A stretch of 64,000 nt of DNA from Paraclostridium sordellii (GCF_000953675.1 NZ_LN679998.1:953911-1017910); one strand, 5' to 3'. Counted from the stretch's first letter, positions 17,257-26,228 are shown. The notes: a model not told the origin generated them from the sequence alone. Program-made: numbers and translations.

Positions 17257-17291
17257 AAGTGATAGGTTATTATTAACCTATCACTTTTTAA
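17257..17291. terminator. Bidirectional terminator
   Basis: AAGTGATAGGTTA pairs perfectly with TAACCTATCACTT around TTAT, followed by a T run. It serves the amidase gene and overlaps the 3' end of the opposite small gene. Confidence 0.82.
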
Positions 17292-17448
17292 TTGAAAAAC
17301 AATCTTTTAAATTAGTAAAAGGTATTAGTAGGCATTTAAATAAAAATAAAGTTCCCTCTCTATTTAATTTAGCATTTCTTTTTCTTTTTTCCTGTGATTT
17401 ATATAAAAAATCAAAAGTATTATCCATAATATTTTCTAATTTATGCAT
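17281..17448 (-). CDS. Small basic hypothetical protein
   Basis: A 55-codon gene on the minus strand with a clear CGGAGG eight bases before ATG (17455-17460 on the plus strand). The product is basic (SQEKRKRNAKLNR near residues 18-30) with a hydrophobic patch LFLFKCLLIPF near 35-45. Its stop codon lies in the shared terminator hairpin. The signals support a real gene; I do not recognise the family. Confidence 0.55.
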   Translation of the reverse strand: MHKLENIMDNTFDFLYKSQEKRKRNAKLNREGTLFLFKCLLIPFTNLKDCFSIKK

Positions 17449-17637
17449 TAAAAACCTCCGAAATTATAAAAATTTATATATTTATTAAGTAAATTGTAGT
17501 TTAACTGAAAGTAAAAAGCTATTAATATATTGCTTTTAGTTTGTGTATTAGTAAATACAAGCACTTTTTAAAAAATTTATTAATAATATGATAATAAATA
17601 AGAACTGTTTTATTTATTATTTAAAAGGGGGAAATAT

Positions 17638-18453
17638 ATGAAATATTATGTGAAAACACAAGATGGAACTAGGATATTTGTTGAAGATATAAATAATAAA
17701 GGGAAAAATATTATACTATTTGTTCATGGGTGGCCATTAGAACATAATATGTGGGAATATCAGGTAGAGAGACTAATAAGAAGAGGTCACAGATGTATAG
17801 CAATAGATCTTAGGGGGTATGGAAAATCAGATAGACCAGAGTCTGGATATTATTATGATATTATGGCAAGAGATATTATGGATGTTTTAAATGCACTTAA
17901 TTTAAGAGATGTTACATTAGTAGGACACTCTATGGGAGGGGCAATATGTATAAGATATGCATCTAAGTATAAATCAGAAAGACTTTCAAATCTTGTATTA
18001 TTAGGAGCTGCAGCACCAGCATGGACAAAACAAGGTGAATGGGATTATGGATATACTAAAAGTCAAGTGGATGAACTTATAAAGCAAGCTAATAGTGAAA
18101 GACCAAAGATGATTGAAAATATCAGAGATCAGTTCTTTTATAAATATGTTCCAACAATAGTAGGGCAATGGTTTTATGATTTATGTATAAGTGCAGGAGG
18201 ATGGGCAACAGTTAACTCTTTAATGGCGTTAAGAGATGAAACCCTATTTGATGATTTAAGAAATATAAGTGTTCCAACTTTAATATTACATGGAACTCAT
18301 GATTTAGTATGTCCTTTTGAGTTTGCTGAATATATGAATACAATGATTACAAATTCAAAATTAGTACCACTTATAGAAAGTGGTCACGCGCCATTTTATG
18401 ATCAAAAAGATGAGGTTTCAGATGAAATTAATAAATTTACAAAAAAGATTTAA
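17638..18453 (+). CDS. Alpha/beta hydrolase
   Basis: A 271-residue serine hydrolase of the haloperoxidase/esterase group. The oxyanion segment FVHGWPLEHNMW precedes the nucleophile elbow GHSMGG with Ser98; LHGTHDLVCPFE supplies the acid and ESGHAPFYDQ the catalytic His near 257. It lacks a signal peptide and is cytoplasmic. AAGGGGG precedes the ATG. It is alone; the substrate is unknown. Some relatives are annotated as chloroperoxidases, but a hydrolase is the safer call. Confidence 0.9.
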   Translation: MKYYVKTQDGTRIFVEDINNKGKNIILFVHGWPLEHNMWEYQVERLIRRGHRCIAIDLRGYGKSDRPESGYYYDIMARDIMDVLNALNLRDVTLVGHSMGGAICIRYASKYKSERLSNLVLLGAAAPAWTKQGEWDYGYTKSQVDELIKQANSERPKMIENIRDQFFYKYVPTIVGQWFYDLCISAGGWATVNSLMALRDETLFDDLRNISVPTLILHGTHDLVCPFEFAEYMNTMITNSKLVPLIESGHAPFYDQKDEVSDEINKFTKKI

Positions 18454-18535
18454 GAATTTTTTAAGGTTAATATAAATTTAATTTAAGTTTCCTATTTTAA
18501 TATATAGCTATAACACAAATGAGGAGAGAAAATTT

Positions 18536-19033
18536 ATGAAAATAAAATTATATAAAAAATTAGCTATTATATTAACTATATCTTTAGGAATATTTGGTAT
18601 GGTTGGATGTGAGGCATCTAGTAAAGTAGGAAATTTAAACAATGTAGTTTCTGAAAAATTATATACGACAGATGATATAAAAAAAGAAATAAAAACCTCT
18701 GTAAAACACCTTACATCAGAGTCACTAAAGCTTACAATGAATTTTTTTAGTAATCCAAATTTTACTAGAAAAGATTTATCAAATTTTAAAAATATTTATA
18801 AAACAATTGAAAATGATAAAAAAGTTTTTGAGGAGATTTCAAAAAAAGCTGATTCAATAAAAAGTAAAGATTTAGTTTCGGATATAGTTGATTCCTATAA
18901 AAAAGTTGGTAAGTCTATTAATAAATTTATAGATGAAGTTCAAAGAGATGAAGAAAATAGTTATGCAAAGTCTGTAAATGACATAGTTGTTGAAATAGGT
19001 AATGTATATAATGCTTATAAATATATAAAATAA
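18536..19033 (+). CDS. Putative lipoprotein, unknown function
   Basis: A 165-residue secreted protein. A signal peptide (residues 4-23, LYKKLAIILTISLGIFG) ends in GMVGC, a lipobox with the modified Cys at about residue 25. The mature part is highly charged and helical (repeated K/D/E with Ile/Leu/Phe heptads), suggesting a helical bundle at the cell surface. GAGGAGAG precedes the ATG and a terminator follows. Family not recognised. Confidence 0.7.
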   Translation: MKIKLYKKLAIILTISLGIFGMVGCEASSKVGNLNNVVSEKLYTTDDIKKEIKTSVKHLTSESLKLTMNFFSNPNFTRKDLSNFKNIYKTIENDKKVFEEISKKADSIKSKDLVSDIVDSYKKVGKSINKFIDEVQRDEENSYAKSVNDIVVEIGNVYNAYKYIK

Positions 19034-19037
19034 TCTT

Positions 19038-19068
19038 AAAAGGCATATTTAAATATGCCTTTAATTTA
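19038..19068 (+). terminator. Rho-independent terminator
   Basis: Short hairpin AAAGGCATATTT / AAATATGCCTTT followed by an AT-rich tail. Confidence 0.65.
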
Positions 19069-19182
19069 TTTACATAAATTTAAATTATATAATAGTTATT
19101 AATTTATATGAAATATATGCATATATAAGTCAATAAATAGGGAAATATAAGTTTGATATAAATTTCAAAAGGAGTGCTTGAT

Positions 19183-19923
19183 ATGAAATCATTAAGAAAG
19201 GTAATTTATATAGCTCTTATATTTACTGTAATAGGAACTAGCTTTTTATATGCAAATGATAATAGTGTAAATGATTGTTTGTTTATAAAAGATATGAAAA
19301 TAGAACAAGAAAATGAATTTATAAAAGTATCTATAAAATATCCAGTTTTATCAATAAAAGATAATTGTAAAAATGATATTTATAGGGAGAATATTGAAAG
19401 AATCAATAAAGATATATCAAATACTGTAACTAACTTTAGTGATAGAATAAAAAAAGAAGCTATAGAATATAAAGAAAACAATAAAAAGGGAAAATATAAA
19501 TATAAGTATGAAGCCTATGTAGATTATGATATTGGTTATAATAAAAACAATATAATTAGTATACCTATAACAATGTATGAATTTACAGGAGGAGCACATG
19601 GATTTACCACTTTAAAACCTTTTAACTATAATTTAAAAACAGGAGAGCCTATAAAGTTAAAAGATATGTTTAAAGATGATGTAGATTACAAAGACATTAT
19701 AAATAAACATATAAATAAAGAAATCGATAAAAATAAAGATGTGTATTTCCAAGGAGAAGATGGTTTTAAAGGTATAAGAGATAATCAAACTTTTTATATA
19801 GACAATGATGGAATAGTAGTTTACTTTGGACTATATGATATTGCTCCATATAGCACTGGGATTCCTAAGTTTAAACTTACATGGGATGAAATAGAAAAGT
19901 ATCTTAATCTACCAATTATATAG
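19183..19923 (+). CDS. Secreted DUF4163/DUF3298 (RsiV/PdaC-like) domain protein
   Basis: A 246-residue exported protein; the start is ATG 19183 after AAAGGAG, rather than the overlapping upstream GTG. A signal peptide or anchor covers residues 4-22. The mature part follows the PdaC/RsiV extracellular layout: an N-terminal DUF4163-type beta region, then MYEFTGGAHGFTTLKPFNYNL and the C-terminal DUF3298 region ending YSTGIPKFKLTWDEIEKYL. In RsiV this domain binds lysozyme; here no sigma factor is adjacent, so it may be a free-standing envelope protein. A terminator at 19951 closes it. Confidence 0.85.
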   Translation: MKSLRKVIYIALIFTVIGTSFLYANDNSVNDCLFIKDMKIEQENEFIKVSIKYPVLSIKDNCKNDIYRENIERINKDISNTVTNFSDRIKKEAIEYKENNKKGKYKYKYEAYVDYDIGYNKNNIISIPITMYEFTGGAHGFTTLKPFNYNLKTGEPIKLKDMFKDDVDYKDIINKHINKEIDKNKDVYFQGEDGFKGIRDNQTFYIDNDGIVVYFGLYDIAPYSTGIPKFKLTWDEIEKYLNLPII

Positions 19924-19950
19924 ATAAAAAAATATATTATTAATCTAATT

Positions 19951-19986
19951 AAAAGTACTAGTATTTAATAGATATTAGTGCTTTTT
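19951..19986 (+). terminator. Rho-independent terminator
   Basis: AAAAGTACTA and TAGTGCTTTT pair (one G-T mismatch type) around an AT-rich loop, followed by TTTAT. Confidence 0.6.
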
Positions 19987-20013
19987 ATATAAAAATAAAA
20001 AATTAATACATTT

Positions 20014-20055
20014 GTAACTAGGGTTACGTAAATTTACTTATACAGGGTGTATATT
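20014..20055 (+). promoter_or_regulatory. GTAAC-N4-GTTAC operator and promoter of the cupin gene
   Basis: GTAAC (20014-20018) TAGG GTTAC (20023-20027) is a perfect 14-bp palindrome. The likely -10 TATATT lies at 20050-20055, putting the palindrome centre near -41.5, the class II activator position of CRP/FNR proteins. The same palindrome with identical spacing lies before hcp. Confidence 0.65.
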
Positions 20056-20097
20056 AAGAGTACAAGATATAAGATTAATAAGTTGGAGGTAATCACT

Positions 20098-20418
20098 ATG
20101 TTAAATATAAATAATATTAAGTTAAATCCTATTAATGTTAAAAGTTTAGATACTAACAGAGAAATATTAGTTCAAAATGAGAAGTTTAAAACAGTTTATT
20201 TTGAATTTGAAAGTGGTAAGGGGTTACCAAACCATACTCACAATGGATATGCTGCTATTTATGTAGTAGATGGTAGTGTAGATATTGAATTTAAAAGTGG
20301 AGAAAAGTTTGAATTAAAACAAGGAGATTTTCTACCTTTTGATGCTAGAGTAGAACATAATGTTATAGCTAAGGAAATTAGTAAAGTTTTAGTTATAATA
20401 TCACAGCCACTTTCTTAA
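20098..20418 (+). CDS. Small cupin-domain protein
   Basis: A 106-residue single-domain cupin. The start is ATG 20098 after TTGGAGG. Motif 1 reads GKGLPNHTHNGYAAIYVVDGSVDIEF with two His of the usual metal site, and motif 2 reads QGDFLPFDARVEHNVIA. It likely binds a metal and a small molecule in the cytoplasm. Its promoter shares the palindrome found before hcp, so it is probably expressed with the nitrosative-stress genes; the DUF1858 gene follows 148 bp later. Confidence 0.85.
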   Translation: MLNINNIKLNPINVKSLDTNREILVQNEKFKTVYFEFESGKGLPNHTHNGYAAIYVVDGSVDIEFKSGEKFELKQGDFLPFDARVEHNVIAKEISKVLVIISQPLS

Positions 20419-20566
20419 AAAAGCTTATGAATATTAAAGATAGTATTTAGAGAAAATATTACTAAACTTTTATGGTTATAGACATTAATATATAAGAAAT
20501 AATAGCTTTTAAAGATAAAATAAGAATAGACAAATTTATATAAAAATCAAAGGAGAGTTAAATAAT

Positions 20567-20752
20567 ATGATAACTAAAGATACAATAATAGCAGATATAA
20601 TAAAAATGAAACCTGAGGCAGTTGAAATACTTGTGGGATATGGAATGGGATGTATAGGATGCCCTTCAGCTCAAATGGAAAAATTAGAACAAGCATGTGA
20701 AATACATGGTCTTGATTTAGAGAAAATTTTAAAAGAATTAAATGAAGCATAG
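20567..20752 (+). CDS. DUF1858 protein (hybrid cluster-associated redox disulfide protein)
   Basis: A 61-residue DUF1858 protein. The family fold is recognised from ITKDTIIADIIKMKPEAVEILVGYGMGCIGCPSAQMEKL with the CIGC redox pair at about residues 29-32. Such proteins are described as a disulfide partner of the hybrid cluster protein, and hcp lies directly downstream. AAAGGAGAG precedes the ATG. A terminator at 20761 separates it from hcp, which has its own promoter; it may be read through from the cupin promoter. Confidence 0.9.
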   Translation: MITKDTIIADIIKMKPEAVEILVGYGMGCIGCPSAQMEKLEQACEIHGLDLEKILKELNEA

Positions 20753-20760
20753 AAATTAAA

Positions 20761-20792
20761 GGACTATCAACTGGATTGATAGTCCTTTTTTT
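20761..20792 (+). terminator. Rho-independent terminator after the DUF1858 gene
   Basis: GGACTATCAA pairs with TTGATAGTCC around CTGGA-like loop bases and ends in eight T. Confidence 0.88.
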
Positions 20793-20807
20793 ATTAAAAA
20801 ATTAAAC

Positions 20808-20849
20808 GTAACCTATGTTACAGAGGATTTTAAGTATTAATTATACAAT
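20808..20849 (+). promoter_or_regulatory. GTAAC-N4-GTTAC operator and promoter of hcp
   Basis: GTAAC (20808-20812) CTAT GTTAC (20817-20821) with a probable -10 TACAAT at 20844-20849. Centre-to--10 distance is the same (29.5 bp) as at the cupin promoter. From memory, palindromes of this type have been predicted for HcpR regulators in clostridia; that assignment is not checked here. Confidence 0.68.
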
Positions 20850-20895
20850 GTGTATATGGAAAAACATTAGATTAATTAAATCGGAGGTAAAAATC

Positions 20896-22620
20896 ATGGA
20901 AAATAAGATGTTTTGTTTTCAATGTCAAGAGACAGCAGGATGCACAGGATGTACAAAATTCGGTGTGTGTGGAAAATCACCAGATTTAGCAAGAATGCAA
21001 GATCTTTTAATATACACAACTAAAGGACTTTCAGAAGTAACGACTAAACTTAGAAATGAAGGTCAACTTATAGATGCACAAGTTAATAACTTAATAACTA
21101 TAAACTTATTTACAACAATAACAAATGCAAACTTTGATGATGAAGTATTTTATGAGAGAGTAAAACAAACATTATCAACAAAGAGAGAACTATTAAATAA
21201 ATTAAGTAATAAACAAAATTTATCAGAAGCGGCTTTATGGGATGCATCAACTAAAGATGATATAAACGGAAAAATGGGAATCTTACAAAAGATAAAAAAT
21301 TCTATATTTGCAAGTAACGAAACTGATAGCAAAGTAAGAGAATTATTAGATGAAAAATCTACAAAAGTAGGAGTTTTAGCTACTAAAGATGAAGATATTA
21401 GAAGTTTAAGAGAACTTATAATATATGGATTAAAAGGTATGTCTGCATATATGAAGCATGCAAATGCATTAGGATATGATAGTGAAGAAGTAAATGCATT
21501 TATGCAAAAAGCATTAGCAGATACATTAAATGATAAATTAACAGTTGAACAATTAGTTGGATTAACTCTAGAAACTGGTAAAGTTGGAGTAGATGCAATG
21601 GCTTTACTTGATAGTGCAAATACTGGAACATACGGTCATCCAGAAATAACTAAAGTTAATATAGGAGTTAGAAATAACCCAGGAATATTAGTTTCAGGAC
21701 ATGATTTAAAAGACTTAGAACTATTATTAAAACAAACAGAGGGAACTGGTATAGACGTATATACTCATTCAGAAATGTTACCAGCTCATTACTATCCAGC
21801 ATTTAAAAAGTATTCTCACTTTGTAGGAAATTACGGTAATGCTTGGTGGAAACAAAAAGAGGAATTTGAAAGTTTCAATGGACCAATATTAATGACTACA
21901 AACTGTATAGTACCTCCAAAAGATAGTTATAAAGATAGATTATATACTACTGGAGCAGCTGGATTTACAGGATGTACTCATATAAAAGGTAATTCAGAAG
22001 CTGATAAAGACTTCTCAGTAATAATAGAACATGCTAAAAAATGTAGTGCACCTAAAGAAATAGAAACTGGTGAGATAATAGGTGGATTTGCACACAATCA
22101 AGTATTTGCACTTGCAGATAAAATAGTAGATGCTATAAAAACTGGAGCAATAAAAAGATTCTTTGTAATGGGTGGATGTGATGGTAGAGCTAAATCTAGA
22201 AACTACTATACAGAATTTGCTAAAGCAATTCCACAAGATACAGTAATATTAACAGCAGGATGTGCTAAATATAAATATAACAAATTACCATTAGGAGATA
22301 TAAATGGAATACCTAGAGTTTTAGATGCAGGTCAATGTAATGACTCATATTCACTAGCATTAATCGCTTTAAAACTTAAAGAAGTATTTGAATTAGAAGA
22401 TATAAATGATTTACCAATATCATTTAACATTGCTTGGTATGAGCAAAAAGCTGTAATAGTATTATTATCACTATTATACTTAGGAGTTAAAAATATCCAT
22501 TTAGGACCTACACTTCCAGCTTTCTTATCACCAAATGTAGCTAATGTTTTAGTTAAGAACTTTGGAATTGGTGGGATAACTAATGTTGAGGATGATTTAA
22601 AAATGTTTTTAGGACAATAA
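20896..22620 (+). CDS. hcp: Hydroxylamine reductase / hybrid cluster protein
   Basis: A 574-residue hybrid cluster protein carrying one [4Fe-4S] (or 2Fe-2S) cluster and the Fe-S-O hybrid cluster; it reduces hydroxylamine in vitro and acts on nitric oxide in nitrosative stress. The start is ATG 20896 after TCGGAGG, not the longer frame that begins inside the operator. N-terminal cysteines lie in [22 protein letters not shown]. Later hybrid-cluster segments include [50 protein letters not shown] and [10 protein letters not shown]. Context with cupin and DUF1858 supports the assignment. Confidence 0.96.
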   Translation: MENKMFCFQCQETAGCTGCTKFGVCGKSPDLARMQDLLIYTTKGLSEVTTKLRNEGQLIDAQVNNLITINLFTTITNANFDDEVFYERVKQTLSTKRELLNKLSNKQNLSEAALWDASTKDDINGKMGILQKIKNSIFASNETDSKVRELLDEKSTKVGVLATKDEDIRSLRELIIYGLKGMSAYMKHANALGYDSEEVNAFMQKALADTLNDKLTVEQLVGLTLETGKVGVDAMALLDSANTGTYGHPEITKVNIGVRNNPGILVSGHDLKDLELLLKQTEGTGIDVYTHSEMLPAHYYPAFKKYSHFVGNYGNAWWKQKEEFESFNGPILMTTNCIVPPKDSYKDRLYTTGAAGFTGCTHIKGNSEADKDFSVIIEHAKKCSAPKEIETGEIIGGFAHNQVFALADKIVDAIKTGAIKRFFVMGGCDGRAKSRNYYTEFAKAIPQDTVILTAGCAKYKYNKLPLGDINGIPRVLDAGQCNDSYSLALIALKLKEVFELEDINDLPISFNIAWYEQKAVIVLLSLLYLGVKNIHLGPTLPAFLSPNVANVLVKNFGIGGITNVEDDLKMFLGQ

Positions 22621-22636
22621 AATAAATTAAAAATAA

Positions 22637-22668
22637 AAAGGTATGCAATTTGCATATCTTTTTTATTT
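22637..22668 (+). terminator. Rho-independent terminator after hcp
   Basis: AAAGGTATGCAA pairs with TTGCATATCTTT and is followed by a long T tract. Confidence 0.82.
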
Positions 22669-22839
22669 TTATATTTTAAATTTTTAACTTAAAATAAATT
22701 TAGATTAGAAGGTGTTGATAGTTGAAATTATATATAATGTTGTGGTATTATCCTCATATGAAAAGTTAGAACTTAAAATATTGTTAAAGTAAAAAATATG
22801 GAGGTGAATTTTAAAAATATAAAAATATAGGGGGATAAG

Positions 22840-23355
22840 GTGGAGGTTTTTCAAAGAGTTATCAAAAATAATTATATATTTTTATCTATAGCAATTACTA
22901 GTATAGCACTTGTTTCACTTGTATACATAAGTTCTAATAAAGATATAGTTGATACAGATATGTATTTAAAAAACGGAAGATGGATAGTTCCATTAAAAGA
23001 AGGTAAGTTAGATGATGGTATAATGGATAAACTTACAGTAAATGAAGAGTTAGATATACCTAGGATATTGTATAAAATGGCTAGTACAATGATAATTCCA
23101 GCTGATGGAAAGATTAATGATACTATAGAGATAAATAAAGCAAATCTTGAAGCTTTTCAACAAGGAATTTATAAATATTACTTAAATACTTATAGTACGG
23201 AAAAATTCTATTTGGAAAGTGGAGTGTATAAAGTTGTAAACAGTTGGATGGAAGGGGATTTTACCAATTGTGTAGAGGTTTATAATGATTGTATACAAGC
23301 ATTAAATATAAAAAGTGGTAAAGCTATAGGTTTAGATTTTAGAAATGAATATTAA
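22840..23355 (+). CDS. Membrane-anchored hypothetical protein (possibly DUF6241)
   Basis: A 171-residue protein starting at GTG after GGGGGATAAG. Residues about 9-29 form one membrane helix, followed by an extracellular part of about 140 residues rich in Tyr and Asp/Glu. The pattern DIPRILYKMASTMIIPADGKI and the C-terminal FTNCVEVYNDCIQALN resembles what I recall of DUF6241, but the match is uncertain. It is a single gene with a terminator. Confidence 0.6.
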   Translation: MEVFQRVIKNNYIFLSIAITSIALVSLVYISSNKDIVDTDMYLKNGRWIVPLKEGKLDDGIMDKLTVNEELDIPRILYKMASTMIIPADGKINDTIEINKANLEAFQQGIYKYYLNTYSTEKFYLESGVYKVVNSWMEGDFTNCVEVYNDCIQALNIKSGKAIGLDFRNEY

Positions 23356-23386
23356 AAGCCAACTAAATTTTGTGGCTTTTTTTAGG
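23354..23386 (+). terminator. Rho-independent terminator
   Basis: AAAAGCC and GGCTTTTTTT form a short stem with U tract at the end of the preceding gene. Confidence 0.72.
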
Positions 23387-23392
23387 ATTATA

Positions 23393-23458
23393 TGTAAAGC
23401 TAACTTGACATTGTGATTTTAAAATACTAATATTATAATATGTAAAGTTAACTTTACA
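23393..23458 (+). promoter_or_regulatory. Promoter with two TGTAAAG-type operators for the XRE gene
   Basis: A perfect palindrome TGTAAAGTTAACTTTACA at 23441-23458 and a close copy TGTAAAGCTAACTTGACA at 23393-23410 flank the promoter. The -35 TTGACA (23405-23410) is the end of the first operator; the -10 TAATAT (23428-23433) is 17 bp later. The layout suggests autorepression by the small XRE regulator that follows. Confidence 0.7.
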
Positions 23459-23483
23459 TAAGAAGTAAAGGAGTATACTATTT

Positions 23484-23681
23484 ATGAAAAATAGATTAGA
23501 AGAGATTAGAAAACAAAGAGAAATTACTCAAGAAGAACTTGCAAATGTTTTAGAGGTTTCCAGACAGACTATTAGTTCATTAGAAAAAGGGAGATATAAT
23601 CCATCTATTATTTTAGCATTTAAGATTGCAAGATACTTTGATATGGCAATAGAAGATATATTTATATATGAGGAGGAGTAA
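23484..23681 (+). CDS. Small XRE-family transcriptional regulator
   Basis: A 65-residue one-domain Cro/CI repressor. MKNRLEEIRKQREITQEEL, LEVSRQTISSLEKGRYNPS and ALKIARYF-like AFKIARYFDMAIEDIF give the five-helix fold, with the recognition helix at VSRQTISSLE. AAAGGAG lies upstream. It partners the membrane protein whose start overlaps its end region by one base spacing, a common regulator/membrane pair in Firmicutes, and probably controls both through the palindromes at 23393-23458. Confidence 0.92.
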   Translation: MKNRLEEIRKQREITQEELANVLEVSRQTISSLEKGRYNPSIILAFKIARYFDMAIEDIFIYEEE

Positions 23682-23682
23682 G

Positions 23683-24111
23683 ATGAAAAAAGATTTATTA
23701 TATGTAGGGATAGGATACTTTGCATTTGGGGTTATACTTATGTTATTTGGAATCTTTGGATCTTCATTTGGATATGAAAGTTTTTTATGGGGAATGGTTG
23801 GAGGTTGTATAGTTCCTGGGATAATGATGATATCAAAATATATATACTGGTCTAGACCAGAAAATAAAGAAAAATATGAAACTAAGTTGAAAAATGAGGA
23901 AATAAATAGAAATGATGAAAGAAAAGTAATGTTAAGAGATAAGTCAGGAAGAATTACTTATGTAATTTCTTTATGTGCTCTATTTATTATAACTTTTGTA
24001 TTTACTATACTTAAAGTAGATACTTTTGTAATAGTTACTTTATGGATATTATTAATTTTTATGTATGTTTGTGGAGTAGTTGTATTTAATATTTTAAGTA
24101 AGAAATTGTAA
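23683..24111 (+). CDS. DUF2178-like membrane protein paired with XRE regulator
   Basis: A 142-residue protein with four hydrophobic segments (about residues 6-23, 28-48, 84-104 and 110-135) and a charged loop containing NEEINRNDERKVMLRDKSGR, the kind of loop seen in DUF2178-type proteins. The ATG at 23683 follows AGGAGGAGTAAG, placed over the end of the regulator gene. It is co-transcribed with the regulator. Function is unknown; such pairs may respond to envelope or drug stress. Confidence 0.72.
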   Translation: MKKDLLYVGIGYFAFGVILMLFGIFGSSFGYESFLWGMVGGCIVPGIMMISKYIYWSRPENKEKYETKLKNEEINRNDERKVMLRDKSGRITYVISLCALFIITFVFTILKVDTFVIVTLWILLIFMYVCGVVVFNILSKKL

Positions 24112-24151
24112 TTTAATTTATTAAGTTATAAGTTAAAATTATACTTATATT

Positions 24152-24180
24152 AAAAAAGGGCTAAAGTTAGCCCTTTTTAT
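24152..24180 (+). terminator. Rho-independent terminator
   Basis: AAAAGGGCTAA and TTAGCCCTTTTT form a stem with a short AG loop after the XRE/membrane operon. Confidence 0.8.
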
Positions 24181-24182
24181 TA

Positions 24183-24317
24183 TTAAGAATTATTTCTAAT
24201 ATAAATTTTCAAAGCTTTAATTAATAATATAAGTGCATAAAATCCTAAACTTAATACTCCTAATACCAAACAAATTTGAACAAAGGCTAATAAAACTAGA
24301 AAAAATTGTATATCCAC
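24183..24317 (-). CDS. Small single-helix hydrophobic protein
   Basis: A 44-codon minus-strand frame beginning GTG with AAGGGGG eight bases upstream. Residues 5-33 are almost entirely hydrophobic and the tail is basic (KALKIYIRNNS). It looks like the many short membrane peptides of Clostridia; type I toxin-like function is possible but not shown. It lies alone in the gap between the XRE operon and the gene at 24473. Confidence 0.5.
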   Translation of the reverse strand: MDIQFFLVLLAFVQICLVLGVLSLGFYALILLIKALKIYIRNNS

Positions 24318-24430
24318 TAAGTATCCCCCTTAAAAGTTATCTCTTAGAGAATTATATCATTTTAATTGTATTTATGAATTTAAAATTTGCAAAATTTAGA
24401 AAATAGTGTGTAAATATATTATTAAATTAA

Positions 24431-24472
24431 AAATAGAATGCTTAGAATAAACATGATTCTAAGCATTTTATT
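24431..24472. terminator. Terminator of the minus-strand DUF4352 gene
   Basis: Stem ATAGAATGCTTAGAAT with ATTCTAAGCATTTTAT around AAACATG; the A tract on the left gives a U tract for the minus-strand gene. Confidence 0.75.
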
Positions 24473-25072
24473 TTATAAATTATGATTTATCAATTCTATT
24501 TTTATATCTCCTGAATAATTTTTAGGAACTTGAAAAGTAAGATTTTGAGAAAGCTTTTTATGTGGATTTAAATTAGCTTCATTGGAATCTGAATATAAAT
24601 TAACTGGCTTAACCTTTTGACCATCATCACAGATTAAAGTAAAGTCATTTTGAGTTATATGTCTAGGGTTATCCGATAAATTTTCAAGAGTAGTATTCAC
24701 ATATAAAAATTTAGTACCTTCTGATGGATGAACAAATTCATTTCCAAAATCAGAGGTTACTGTATTTATTTTTAAATTACAAGTATTTACTGAACTTTGT
24801 AGATTTTTATTAAAAAAGTTTAGCTTACTTATATTTTCTTGATTAACTATTATAATTAAAGTCATACAACCTATTAAGCAAAGTAATGGAGCAAAAGCTG
24901 TTTTTGAAGAATTTTTTTTACTTTTCCTTCTGGGAAGCCTACCTGTTTTCCCATCAAGCCTTCTATTCCATTCATCAGTTGAATCCTCTAACCGACGTTC
25001 TGGAACTATATGGTATTCTCCGTTATCATACTTTGGAGTACCATCTCCATTTATTCTGTATTTTTCATACAT
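24473..25072 (-). CDS. Membrane-anchored DUF4352 protein
   Basis: A 199-residue protein. A polar N-terminus with basic RRKSKKNSSK (about residues 47-57) precedes one membrane helix (about 60-77), then an outward DUF4352-type immunoglobulin-like beta domain: a conserved GTKFLYVNTTLENLSDNPR strand pair, NDFTLICDDGQ and ending NLTFQVPKNYSGDIKIEL. These domains are typical of secreted Firmicute proteins. AAAGGAGTTG precedes the ATG on the minus strand. Exact role unknown. Confidence 0.8.
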   Translation of the reverse strand: MYEKYRINGDGTPKYDNGEYHIVPERRLEDSTDEWNRRLDGKTGRLPRRKSKKNSSKTAFAPLLCLIGCMTLIIIVNQENISKLNFFNKNLQSSVNTCNLKINTVTSDFGNEFVHPSEGTKFLYVNTTLENLSDNPRHITQNDFTLICDDGQKVKPVNLYSDSNEANLNPHKKLSQNLTFQVPKNYSGDIKIELINHNL

Positions 25073-25270
25073 TTATGAACAACTCCTTTAAAAAATAGAT
25101 TATATCCAGATTTTAACATATAATAGAACTTTGAAAAAATAAAAAAATATTTTTAAAAATTTTTAAATTTAAATAATAAATAAACTGAATAGTATCTTTA
25201 AGTTTAATACAAATAATCTTTTATGGATAAAAAATTAACAAAGTTTGATTTTATTAATTAAAATACTACT

Positions 25271-25954
25271 TTAATTTAATTGAGATATATTTATTACTGA
25301 ATCTTTTTGAAGAATTTCACAAAGAAGCCATTTATTATTTATATATATAAATTTCCAATATTCTTCAAAACTATTTGCATTTTTATTATCTGAAGATACT
25401 TTGTTAGTTCTAATGTCTAGTATATAGTCAATCATAGAAGCTTTAATATTTATCCAGATAAATCCTGGATTATTATCATCACTTTCAGCAGCAGATACTA
25501 AATAAAGTTCATTTATTTTTATATCTTTTAAGACATTTGTTTTATAATTTGAAGTCATTTCATTAAGTCGAGTAATGTGTTTATTATATAGGTCTGAAGT
25601 CATTAAGTCTTTTACATTATAATAAGTGTTATTAGTCCAAGATTCTTGGATTGAAAAGAAAGTAGTTTCAACAACTTCTTTTATATTATCAAGATGCCAG
25701 TCTGGATTTTTAGCAGAAAGTTTATTTATAAGTGGAAGTATATCGTTTTCCTTAAGCTTAAAACCTTCACTTCGTAAAACTTTTAAAACAAATACTACAA
25801 AACCTGTGCCAGCTAGGGCTATATAGTCAACAATTTTAATACCTTTAGAACTTAAATTGCTAATGACTGCTTCAGTACCTGCTAAAGCAGTTATTGGAGT
25901 TAACACCAATATAGATACTAATAGAAACATATAAATTACTTTAGAAAATTTCAT
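25271..25954 (-). CDS. Tim44-like domain exported protein
   Basis: A 227-residue protein with signal peptide (residues 1-25, ending ITALAG), a second hydrophobic helix (about 43-61), and a C-terminal Tim44-like alpha/beta domain: VETTFFSIQESWTNNTYYNVKDLMTSDLYNKHITRL is the characteristic helix-turn run, followed by strands ending EEYWKFIYINNKWLLCEI. Bacterial members of this family are membrane or secreted proteins of unclear role. TAGGAGG precedes the ATG. It is a single minus-strand gene divergent from the gene at 26267. Confidence 0.83.
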   Translation of the reverse strand: MKFSKVIYMFLLVSILVLTPITALAGTEAVISNLSSKGIKIVDYIALAGTGFVVFVLKVLRSEGFKLKENDILPLINKLSAKNPDWHLDNIKEVVETTFFSIQESWTNNTYYNVKDLMTSDLYNKHITRLNEMTSNYKTNVLKDIKINELYLVSAAESDDNNPGFIWINIKASMIDYILDIRTNKVSSDNKNANSFEEYWKFIYINNKWLLCEILQKDSVINISQLN

Positions 25955-26163
25955 GATAAAACCTCCTATAATCTATAAATTTATATAAAGATTAGAATTT
26001 TTAATATAGAAAACCTTGTTATTAAAAGTCTACCCTATAATTATATTTTTTAAAAATGTAAAAATATTAAAAAAATAATGAATATATTAAAATGGATTAA
26101 TTTTTTATAGTTATATTATGAAATTATAGATAAAAAGAGCCTAGTAAAATTATTCTATGTATA

Positions 26164-26228
26164 TTTTAGTACTATATAAGAATATCTTAGTCCAAGTTTG
26201 CTAAATTTAGTTAGTTATATGTTAAAAT
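26164..26228 (+). promoter_or_regulatory. LytTR-type direct-repeat operator and promoter
   Basis: TTTTAGTAC with AGTAC at 26168-26172 and CTTAGTCC with AGTCC at 26189-26193 are 21 bp apart. A -10 TAAAAT at 26223-26228 lies 34 bp after the start of the second half-site, as at three other promoters in this window. The first half-site has one change from TTAGTCC. Confidence 0.62.
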
